Assembly: GCA_003255025.1 (NCBI GenBank)
Contig: QANY01013824.1
Coordinates: 1-64,000 of the forward strand
Direction: 5' to 3'
DNA: 64,000 bases
Source: Datisca glomerata
Taxonomy: Eukaryota; Streptophyta; Magnoliopsida; Cucurbitales; Datiscaceae
A program made the translations under genes and the position numbers. The number at the start of each line of letters is the position of its first letter. Position 1 is the stretch's first letter. The notes under the pieces were generated by a model. That model saw only the letters and a program-made list of their open reading frames with translations. It made no database searches and was not told where the DNA came from. Below, piece after piece: positions 55,773 to 64,000 of the stretch.

Positions 55773-56178
55773 AAAACCTTTTGATTTTTTAGCCTCCTTA
55801 GGGGCTGAGTATGTTAATTTGTTTCTTTGTATTTAGGAGTTTGGTTTGTTTTTGTAATGCATTGAGATTTGATATGAACCTCACCGTCACTTTGGTTGTT
55901 AGGGGTGTCCTTGCCTCAGAGTTGAACCTATCTCTCCAAGCTGCTTGGGATCTCAACCTTTTGATTTTTGAGCCTCCTTTGGGGCTTAGTATGTTAACTT
56001 GTTTCTTTGTATTGAGGAGTTTGGTTTTTTTTTGTAATGCGTTGAGATTTAGTTGGCTTATTTTTTTGGGTTTAGATTTGTTTTGGCTTTAGCTAGCCAG
56101 GCTTATCTCTTTTTTGGCTTTGTAGCTTTGTATTTCTTGGGGTATGCCCCTTGTATATTTGTTTGTATTTGTTTGTAT
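55773..56178 (+). mobile_element. LINE-D 3' region with internal duplication
   Basis: Non-coding 3' UTR-like sequence with the hairpin GGGGTATGCCCC near 56140 and Thr/Phe/Leu-rich frames that are not genes. A ~80 bp segment (TTTTGATTTT..TTGTAATGC) is present twice (55781-55862 and 55960-56041). Between them lie ~25 bp identical to the gypsy-2 LTR end (TGATATGAACCTCACC, 55869-55894). The usual A-tail is missing because gypsy-2c sequence follows directly. Confidence 0.7.
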
Positions 56179-56656
56179 TTTTGGGGTGAGGGGTACAAGA
56201 GTAATGGGTTTCTTATCAATTACAAAAGTATATCTATTTTTGTAACCATTATGAGTGGCTTTTCTATCACATTTCCACGGTCTCCCGAAGAGAAGATGAC
56301 TTGCTTACATTGGCTCATCACACAAAACTTCATCATTGTACTTGCCAATAGAGAAAGAAACTAACACTTGCTTATCCACCTTGATTTCTCCACATTCACT
56401 TAACTATTTCAGCATGTATGGGTTAGGATGTTTTGATATAGGCAAGTTTAGTTTTTTCACCATGTAAGTGCTGGCCACATTAGTACAACTTTCCCCATCA
56501 ATAATCCTACTACACACTTTATCATTAACAAGGCATCTCGTTGTACCTTCTCATCTTCTTTAGCTAGGGCACTAAGAGCTCTTCTTTTTACTAAAACTTC
56601 CCTATCGACCGGTTCTTTAATGTCACTCGCATTCTTGCCTTGCAATGATGGTATCT
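56178..56656 (-). mobile_element. gypsy-2c fragment (protease/gag)
   Basis: Minus-strand match to gypsy-2a protease (about 18300-18510) and gag linker: GTAATGGGTTTCTTATCAAT up to CTTGCCTTGCAATGATGGTATCT. The protease Asp region and the RRALSALAKEDEKVQ linker are recognisable. The piece jumps from the linker to the capsid start (KIPSFQGK equivalent), so ~750 bp including the knuckle is deleted. No LTR and no TSD at this end. Confidence 0.82.
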
Positions 56657-56969
56657 AAAGACATCCCATTGGGCCTAAAGACATCCCATTGGGTCTTTTG
56701 GACTCTGTATGGCACTAAAAATAACCTAAAACGACCCCAATACTCCAAATATCTATACTAAACTTGTTTTGGGTGTCAAATATAAGTTCGTGTACATGCC
56801 ATGCCCAATAGATTTAAGTTTAGTCAAGTTCCTCTAGTTTGGGCCTAAACACGTCCCATTTAGCTTTTTTGACTCTGTATGGCACTAGAAGCCCCTAAAA
56901 GGACTAAAACAATCAAAATTCTTGTCTCGAATGCATTTTAGGTGTCAAAAGTCAGTTCGAGTACATGCC

Positions 56970-57860
56970 ATGCCCAAAAGATTTAAGTTTTGCCCAGTTC
57001 ATCTAGTTTGAGCCTAACCACGTCACATTGACCCTTTTTGACTCCGTATGGCACTAGAAGCGTCTAAAACGACCACAACTCTCCAAATTCTTATACCAAA
57101 TGTATTTTGAGTGTCAAAAGTCAGTTCAAGTAGATGACATACCCAAAAGATCCATGTTTAGTCAAGTTCCTCTAGTTTGGGCCTAAACACTTTCTATTGG
57201 GTCTTTTTGACTCTGTATCGCACTAGAAGCACCTAAAAGGACCACAACACTCCAAATGCTTATCCCAAATGTGTTTTGATTGTCAAAAGTCAGTTTGAGT
57301 ACATGCCATGACCAAAAGATTTAAGTTTTGCCCAGTTCATCTAGTTTGGGCCTAACCACGTCACATTAGCTCTTTTTGATTCCGTATGGCACTAGAAGCA
57401 TCTAAAACGACCACAACTCTCCAAATTCTTATCCCAAATGTATTTTGAGTGTCAAAAGTCAGTTCAAGTAGATGACATACCCAAAAGATCCATGTTTAGT
57501 CAAGTTCCTCTAGTTTGGGCCTAAACACTTTCTATTGGGTCTTTTTGACTCTGTATCGCACTAGAAGCACCTAAAAGGACCACAACACTCCAAATGCTTA
57601 TTCCAAATGTGTTTTGATGGTCAAAAGTCAGTTTGAGTACATGCCATGACCAAAAGATTTAAGTTTTGTCCAGTTCATCTAGTTTGGGCCTAACCACGTC
57701 ACATTGGCTCTTTTTGACTCCGTATGGTACTGGAAGAGCCTAAAAGGACCACAACACTCCCAATTCTTATCCCAAATGTATTTTGAGTGTCAAAAGTCAG
57801 TTCAAGTAGATGACATGCCCAAAAGATCCATGTTTAGTCAAGTTCCTCTAGTTTGGGCCA
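56970..57860 (+). repeat. 338 bp dimer expansion of satellite
   Basis: Two alternating monomer types, one with AACCACGTCACATT and one with TTTAGTCAAGTTCCTCTAG, repeat at exactly 338 bp (CCATGTTTAGTCAAG at 57152, 57490 and again near 57828). Copies are almost identical, so this expansion is recent; the sister unit at 59.7-60.0 kb has the dimer only once. Confidence 0.88.
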
Positions 57861-57956
57861 AAACACTTCCTATTGGGCCTTTTTGACTCCATATGGCACT
57901 AGAAGCAATAAAACAACCACAACCCTCCAAATGCTTATCCCAAACATGTTTTGAGT

Positions 57957-58053
57957 ATTTTAGCTTTGTAGCTTTGTATTTCCTGGGATATGCCCCTAGT
58001 ACATTTGTTTGTTCTTTTCGGGTTAATACATTTTTTTTCTTACCGAAAAAAAA
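57957..58053 (+). mobile_element. LINE-D-type 3' end fragment replacing satellite
   Basis: About 97 bp: TTTTAGCTTTGTAGCTTTGT, the hairpin TGGGATATGCCCC, the terminal TTCGGGTTAATACATT and an A-run. The sister unit (60042-60117) has ~76 bp of satellite here that is missing, so the piece substitutes for satellite and has no TSD. Confidence 0.82.
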
Positions 58054-58354
58054 GCATGTCCCATGGGGTCTTTTTTAGTCCGTATGACACTAGAAGTACC
58101 TAAAATGACTATAACACACCAAATTCTAATCTCAAACGTGTTTTGGGTGTCAGAAGTCAGTTCGAGTACATGACATGCCCAAAAGATGCAAGTTTAACAA
58201 AGTTCATCTAGTTTGGGACTAAACACGTCCTATTGGCCGTTTTTGACTCCTATGGCATAAGCACTTAAAAGAACCACAAAACTCCAAATTCTTATTCCAA
58301 ATGTGTTTTGGGTGTCAAATGTCAGTACGAGTACATGCCATGCCCAAAAGATTT

Positions 58355-58401
58355 GTTTGTTTCTTCTTCGGTTTATACAAAATTTTAATTTACCGAAAAA
58401 A
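58355..58401 (+). mobile_element. 47 bp LINE-A 3' end insertion with perfect TSD
   Basis: Only the last ~47 bases of LINE-A (GTTTCTTCTTCGGTTTATAC through ACCGAAAAA) are present, flanked by the 15 bp TSD ATGCCCAAAAGATTT (58340-58354 and 58402-58416). It is an extreme 5' truncation. Confidence 0.93.
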
Positions 58402-60705
58402 ATGCCCAAAAGATTTATGTTTAGACAAGTTCATCTAGTTTTGGCCAAAACATGTCCCATTAGGTCTTTTCGACTCCGTCTGGCACTATAATACCTAAAA
58501 TGACCAAAAGACTCCATATTTGTGTTCCAAACGTGTTTTGGATGAAAAGTATGTTTGAGTACATGACATGCCCAAAAGATCCAAGTTTAGCTAAGTTCAT
58601 CTAGTTTACGCCTAAACATGTCCCATTTGGTCTCTTTAACTCCGCATGGCACTAGAAATACCTAATATGACCAAAACACTCCAAATGTTTATCCCAGACA
58701 TGTTTTGGGTGTCAAAAGTCTGTTCGCGTACATGACATGCGCAAAATATCCAAGTTTAGCTAAGTTCATCTAGTTTGGGCCTAAACACATCATTTTTTTA
58801 CTCTGTATGGCACTAGTAGCACCTCAAATGACCAAAAGACTCCAAATTGTTATCCCAAACGTGTTTTGGATGTCACAAGTCAGTTCGCGTACATGACATG
58901 CCCGAAAGATCCAAGTTTAGCCAAGTTCATCTAGTTTGGGCCTAAAGACATCATATTGGATGTTTTTGACTCTGTATGGCACTAGAAGCACCTAAAACGA
59001 CCACAACACTCCCAATTCTTATCCAAAACGTATATTTAGTATCAAAAATTAGTTCGAGTACATGCCATGGCCAAAAGATCTGAGTTTAGCCAAGATCATC
59101 TAGTTTGGACTTAAAACACGTCCCATTGGGTCTTTTGAGTCTGTATAACACTAGAAGCACCTAAAACGACCAAACACTCCAAATTATCATCCCAAACATA
59201 TTTTAGTTGCCAAAAGTCACTTCAAGTATATGGCATGCCCAAAAGATCCAAGTTAGCCATGTTGGGCCTAAGCACGTCCCATTGGATCTTTTTGACTCCG
59301 TATGGCACTAGAAGCACCAAAATGACCATAACACTCCAAATTATTAACCCAAACGTGTTTTGGGTGTCAAAATTCAGTTCGAGTACATGACATGCCACAA
59401 TGATCCAAGTTTGGCCAAGTTCATCTAGTTTGGGCCTAAAGACATCCCATTGGGTCTTTTGGACTCTGCATGGCACTAAAAAAACTTAAAACGACCCCAA
59501 TACTCCAAATATCTATCCTAAATGTGTTTTGAGTGTCAAATGTAAGTTCGTGTACATGCCATGCCCAAAAGATTTAAGTTTAGCCAAGTTCAACTAGTTT
59601 GGGTCTAAACACGTCCCATTTAGTTTTTTGACTCTGTATCGCACTAGAAGCACCTAAAACGACCAAAACAATCAAAAAATTTGTCTCGAACGCACTTTAG
59701 GTGTCAAAAGTCAGTTCGAGTACATACCATGCCCAAAAGATTTAATTTTTGCCCAGTTCATCTAGTTTGGGCCTAACCACGTCACATTGGCTCTTTTTGA
59801 CTCCGTATGGCACTAGAAGCGCCTAAAACGACCACAACACTCCAAATTCTTATTCCAAAGTGTATTTTGAGTGTCAAAAGTCAGTTCAAGTAGATGACAT
59901 GCCCAAAAGATCCATGTTTAGTCAAGTTCCTCTAGTTTGGGCCAAAACACTTCCTATTGGGTCTTTTTGACTCCGTATGGCACTAGAAGTACCTAAAACT
60001 ATCACAACACTCCAAATGCTTATCCCAAACGTGTTTTGAGTGTCAAAAGTAAGTTTGAGTACATGTCATGCCCAAAAGATCAAAGTTTTATCAAGTTCAT
60101 CTAGTTTTAGGCCTAAACATGTCCCATGGGGTCTTCTTGACTCCGTATGACACTAGAAGTAACTAAAATGACTATAACACTCCAAATTCTAATCACAAAC
60201 GTGTTTTGGGTGTCAAAAGTCAGTTCGAGTACATGGCATGCCCAAAAGATGCTAGTTTAACAAAGTTCATCTAGTTTGAGCCTAAACACGTCCCATTGGC
60301 CCCTTTTTGACTCCATATGGCATAAGAAGCACTTAAAATAAACACGAAACTCCAAATTCTTATTCCAAATGTGTTTTGGGTGTCAAATGTCAATACGAGT
60401 ACATTTTTTTTTGTAAGTTAAAATTTCATTAACCGAAGCATAATTTACAAATATTCAAGGGCCATTCCCCAGGCATATTTAAAAGAGTGGCTGAGCAAGA
60501 TAGGAAAGAGAAAGACCATTGGCTATATCAGCACAACTATCCAACCCCTAACTTTAACTTAACTTAGCCTACAAAAAATAAACTCTAGAAATTTTCCCAC
60601 ACCACACAAGGTAGGAGAAACAGAACTTAACAAACATAAAATTCTTGATTTAACAAACAACCAAATAATTGCTAAAACCATATTCAGATGAACAAAAGCA
60701 GCCCA

Positions 60706-60981
60706 TTAATCACGTAATGGGGAAGGGAAAGGTACCACCCCCCTCAAGAGGAGCCTGAGATCTATCGAAGCTCGAGCTTGAAGGAGGAACCTCTTTCCCA
60801 GCGCTGCCTTGTGTTCAAGAAAATTGCTATGAGAGAGAGGAGAGGGGAAGAGAGACCCATCTCTAAAATTGCTCTTTCCCTTGGACGAAGAAGGAGCTGC
60901 TGAGTTGGCACTTGCAAGGAGCTGCTGAGCTGGCACCTTGGTTAGCTGCTGAACTGACACCTTGATTAGATGCTCTTTCAA
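60706..60981 (-). pseudogene. Unidentified 91-codon frame in LINE-E
   Basis: The frame starts MKEHLIKVSVQQL and contains two QQL-type short repeats and a Ser-rich stretch (NSAAPSSSKGKSN), ending PFPSPLRD. I do not recognise a domain. It may be the remnant of the C-terminal part of a diverged LINE ORF1. Probably not expressed. Confidence 0.35.
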
Positions 60982-61094
60982 TCAGATTAGGATAAATATC
61001 TAAGGAGAGAGAATAATCTCCACCTTGTCCTATCACATTTGGAATCAAATAATTCCTTTCATAGGAGAGAGAAGCCGTAGGCTCCAGATTTTAA

Positions 61095-61275
61095 CCGAGA
61101 AACTCTCCTTCACTTTGTTTTGGAGAGAGAAATAGTAGGCTTCAAAAAGGAGTTGTCACCTCCTTCACTTTGATTGGAGAGAGTAATAGTAGGCTTCAAA
61201 AAGGAGCTCACACCTCCTCCACTTTGATTGGAGAGAGAAATAGTAGGCTTAAAAAAGGGAGCTGTCACCTCCATC
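61095..61275 (-). repeat. 54 bp tandem repeat in LINE-E
   Basis: Three to four units with core GGAGAGAGAAATAGTAGGCT and CACCTCCTTCACTTTGATT, period 54 bp (18 codons). The units differ by a few substitutions. Confidence 0.85.
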
Positions 61276-62021
61276 ATTTACCACTGCGACATGAGCCAAA
61301 TTGTCCCCTCCAACAAATGAGAGTTCATCTTCAACCTCAAGAAATCTGGGCAAGCTTGAAAAACTCTGAGCACCACCCCTAGAACCTTCATGGGAGCCTC
61401 TAATCTTAGATAAACTAGCTCTCAACTGATATGAAAGAGAGAGTAGAATTAAAATCCAAAACTCAGTTACCTTGCATAAGAGGCTTCTCCTTAGAATAGA
61501 GATAGCCTTGTACAGAATGGAGCCTTATATGTCTCCATGAGCGAAAACTTCACCCACCTTGGCTGATAGAGACCAACCAACAATGGAATAGACTCCCTAA
61601 TTCAAACTAGGCTTCTCCTTAAGATAAAGTAAGGTCTTGGATTGACCAAGACATTGAATACTCCCCCCAAGAGTAATTTCACGACCCCCCTCCCTTAGCT
61701 GAGAGAGAAAGAGGAACACCTTCTAGGGAGATGCCCTCTTGAACTTCAAAACTCAAAAGCTGGCTCAGAGCTTTGAGAAACTTTCTTCCCTCCATGATCA
61801 ACCAAAGCGTTCTAAACAGAAAAAATCACCTTAGGCAGAAACCTTGGCTAGTACCCCGTAAGTGAGTTTGTCACCCACCATGGCTAATAGAGACCAATTA
61901 ACAATGGAGTTTCCTCCCTCATAGTGAGGAAGGAAACACGAGATCAGAAATAAGAAAACCTAGAGAGAAGGGAGAGCTTCTCTCTCTAGAATTTTGAACT
62001 GGCTTTATTCCTTCTGATTGT

Positions 62022-63291
62022 TCAATACGAGTACATGCCATGCCCAAAAGCTTTATGTTTAGACAAGTTCATCTAGTTTGGGCCAAAACATGTCCCATTA
62101 GGTCTTTTCAACTCCGTATGGCACTATAATACCTAAAATGATCCAAAGACTCCATATTCTATTTCCAAACGTGTTTTTGATGTCAAAAGTCTGTTTGAGT
62201 ACATGACATGCCCAAAAGATCCAAGTTTAGCTAAGTTCGTCTAGTTTAGGCCTAAACATGTCCCATTTGGTCTCTTTAACTCCGCATGGCACTAGAAATA
62301 CCTAATATGACCAAAACACTCCAAATTTTTATCCCAAACGTGTTTTGGTGTCAAAATTCTGTTCGCGTACATGACATGCGCAACATATCCAAGTTTAGCT
62401 AAGTTCATCTAGTTTGGGCCTAAACACGTCATTTTTTTACTCTATATGGCACTAGAAGCACCTCAAACGACCAAAAAAACTTCAAATTGTTATCCCAAAC
62501 GTGTTTTGGATGTCACAAGTCAGTTCACGTACATGACATGCCCGAAAGATCTAAGTTTAGCCAAGTTCATCTAGTTTGGGCCTAAACACATCATATTGGG
62601 TGTTTTTGTCTCCGTATGACACTAGAAGCACCTAAACGACCACAACACTCCCAATTCTTATCCAAAACATATTTTTAGTATAAAAAATTAGTTCGAGTAC
62701 ATGCCATGCCCAAAAGATCTGAGTTTAGCCAAGTTCATCTAGTTTGGACTTAAAACACGTCCCATTGGGTGTTTTGAGTCTGTATAACACTAGAAGCACC
62801 TAAAACGACCAAAACACTCCAAATTATCATCCCAAACATATTTTAGGTGCCAAAAGTTACTTCAAGTATATTGCATGCCCAAAAGATCCAAGTTTAGCCA
62901 TGTTTGTCTAGTTTGGGCCTAAACACGTCCCATTGGATCTTTTTTACTCCGTATGGCACTAAAAGCACCAAAATGACCATAACACTCCAAATTCTTATCC
63001 CAAACATGTTTTGGGTGTCAAAAGTCACTTTGAGTACATGACATGCCCAAAATATCCAAGTTTAGCCAAGTTCATCTAGTTTTGGCCTAAACACGTCCCA
63101 TTGGGCCTTTTTTACTCCGTATAGCACTAGAACCACCTAAAACGACAACAAAACTCCAAATTTTTACCCAAACGTATTTTGGGTTTCAAAAGTCAGTTCG
63201 AGCACATGTCATTTCTAATCCAAGTTTAGCCAAGTTCATCTAATTTGCGCCTAAACACGTCCCATTGGGTTTTTTTGACTCTGTACAGCAC
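62022..63291 (+). repeat. ~169 bp satellite, block 7
   Basis: About 7.5 monomers. 62037-63090 completes higher-order copy 2 (compare 58417-59432). The last monomer breaks at CTGTACAGCAC, where a LINE fragment begins. Confidence 0.95.
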
Positions 63292-63672
63292 TTTTTTCGA
63301 TAAATTAAAAATTTATAAACCGAACTAAAAACTTACAAATATACAAGGGGCATACCCCAGGATATTAAAGAGCAAAAAGTGAAAACATAGGGTAACAAAA
63401 AAGATAGAAACCCAAGAAAGTCAGCAAAGCGAAGCCCTACTAGGCTACAAAATTACACAAAGAAGCTTAAGTGTCAAAAATGGTAGAAGTGAACACCCAA
63501 GCTAGTTGAATAGATTTCTTATGAGGAGAATCATTAAAGCTTTTCAACCTTCAAAGCCTGTCCCTAACAGCACTAGCAATATTAGTCATAACCACTTTTT
63601 TATCTCTGCTTTCTCCATCAAACACTCTAGAGTTCTTCTCTCTCCACACATGGTAGATAAAGGAACAAAATG
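63292..63672 (-). mobile_element. LINE-A-like 3' fragment, diverged subfamily
   Basis: Minus strand, 381 bp: TTTTTTCGATAAATTAAAAA, hairpin GGGGCATACCCC near 63350, 3' UTR, and the last ~65 codons of ORF2 (FIYHVWREKNSRVFDG, RDKKVVMTNIASAVRDRL, TIFDT and stop near 63473) with one in-frame TGA. It is clearly related to but not the same subfamily as LINE-A. There is no TSD; part of a monomer is missing. Confidence 0.87.
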
Positions 63673-64000
63673 AAAGTTCATCTAGTTGGGCCCAAACACG
63701 TCACATTCTATCTTTTTGACTCTGTATGGCACTAGAAGAGCCTAAATCGACCACAACACTCTAAACTCTTATCCCAAACGTGTTTTGGGTGTCAAAACTC
63801 AGTTCAAGTACATGACAAGTCCAAAATACCCAAATTTAGCCAAATTTATCTAGTTTGGGCCTAAACACGTCCCATTGGATCTTTTTGACTCTGTATGGAA
63901 CTAGAAGCATCTAAAAAACCAAAACGCTCCAAATTCTTATCCAAAACGTGTTTTAGGTGTCAAAAGTTAGTTTGAGTACATGTCATGTCCAAAAGATCCA
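63673..64000 (+). repeat. ~169 bp satellite, block 8 (runs off window)
   Basis: About two monomers in the same orientation, continuing past the window edge. Confidence 0.95.

Larger units (their letters stand above)
56672..59432 (+). repeat. Higher-order repeat copy 1 (~12 monomers plus dimer expansion)
   Basis: It begins GGCCTAAAGACATCCCATTG and matches 59433-63090 monomer by monomer (for example TCTCGAATGCATTTTAGG, TAACCACGTCACATTG, GTCCCATGGGGTC, GGCATAAG..CACTTAAAA and TTTAGTATCAAAAATTAG). Subtracting the extra two dimers and the small LINE inserts leaves ~2.0 kb, close to 12 x 169. Confidence 0.85.
56657..60404 (+). repeat. ~169 bp satellite, block 6, with higher-order units
   Basis: About 21 monomers, interrupted by two small LINE pieces (57957-58053 and 58355-58401). 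56657-56695 has a 20 bp tandem repeat CCTAAAGACATCCCATTGGG. 56970-57860 is a dimer array with a 338 bp period. The rest forms copy 1 and the start of copy 2 of a ~2.0 kb unit. Confidence 0.95.
60405..62021 (-). mobile_element. LINE-E, short RT-less LINE derivative
   Basis: 1617 bp on the minus strand with TSD TCAATACGAGTACAT (60390-60404 and 62022-62036). Its 5' end (right) shares the AGAGAGAAGGGAGAGCTTCTC block with the LINE-B 5' UTR, and its 3' end has a T-run, AACCGAAGCATAA and the hairpin-like GGGCCATTCCCC. I find no EN, RT or zf-RVT. What lies between is Ser-rich, stop-laden sequence with the 54 bp repeats. It may be an internally deleted LINE or a non-autonomous element mobilised in trans. 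Confidence 0.85.
59433..63090 (+). repeat. Higher-order repeat copy 2
   Basis: Same monomer order as 56672-59432. After removing LINE-E (60405-62021) and one TSD it is 2026 bp. Contains no LINE-D fragment and no 47 bp LINE-A, which therefore arrived in copy 1 after the duplication; LINE-E arrived only in copy 2. Confidence 0.85.

Noticed and set aside
55811..56364. Phe/Leu-rich frames that resemble membrane proteins
   Set aside because: They fall in the duplicated LINE-D 3' UTR and antisense gypsy-2; the hydrophobicity comes from T-rich sequence.
1..64000. tRNA, rRNA, snRNA or protein-coding host genes
   Set aside because: None recognised on either strand; all long frames trace to retrotransposons or satellite.

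Overview
The window looks like a plant nuclear heterochromatic region, probably pericentromeric or centromeric. It is AT-rich, I see no cellular gene or RNA gene, and nearly every base belongs either to a tandem satellite or to a retrotransposon. The plant assignment rests on three things: L1-type LINEs whose ORF1 has an RRM-like (DUF4283-type) region plus zinc knuckle and whose ORF2 ends in a zf-RVT type tail; Ty3/gypsy elements primed by initiator tRNA-Met (TGGTATCAGAGC) with the 'IIDGG' protease; and a satellite monomer in the 150-180 bp class. I cannot name the species.

The substrate is a ~169 bp satellite, all on the plus strand except one inverted monomer. It survives in blocks totalling about 14 kb: 474-1893, 20484-26113, 30588-30650, 30854-31967, 49632-49881, 55308-55772, 56657-60404 (with tiny insertions), 62022-63291 and 63673-64000. 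Two higher-order organisations can be read by eye. One is a ~2.3-2.4 kb (about 14-monomer) unit running through 22-32 kb and continuing at 49.6 kb. The other is a ~2.0 kb (about 12-monomer) unit present as two tandem copies, 56672-59432 and 59433-63090.

Several LINE subfamilies sit in the satellite. I call them A (3' end near TTCGGTTTATACAATTTTTT), B (3' end near TTTATACAATTTGTTTAC), C, D and E. They share a GGGG-TATG-CCCC-like 3' hairpin and often have 10-15 bp target-site duplications (TSDs). Two Ty3/gypsy families are present: gypsy-1 (~800 bp LTR) and gypsy-2 (~966 bp LTR).

Layout. 1-471 is a LINE-A 3' end. 1894-20483 is one old LINE-C copy split by three later insertions: a composite gypsy-1 element (2945-11986, itself hit by LINE-A at 9646-11453), LINE-B (12830-14280) and gypsy-2 (14930-19519). 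26114-30587 is a LINE-B with its RT deleted. 31968-49631 is a complete but dead gypsy-1 element with both LTRs and a CAAGT duplication, carrying a LINE-A (35538-39548) and a nearly full-length LINE-B (41882-48731). 49882-55307 is a rearranged LINE-B with a gypsy-2 fragment. 55773-56656 is a LINE-D/gypsy-2 patchwork. 60405-62021 is an RT-less LINE-E, and 63292-63672 is a LINE 3' fragment.

No element is intact as read. Every large reading frame except LINE-B ORF1 (27561-30506) and the 5'-truncated LINE-A ORF2 (9830-11453) carries stops or frameshifts. The value of the window is its readable insertion chronology, the higher-order satellite structure, and several structural oddities of the retroelements.
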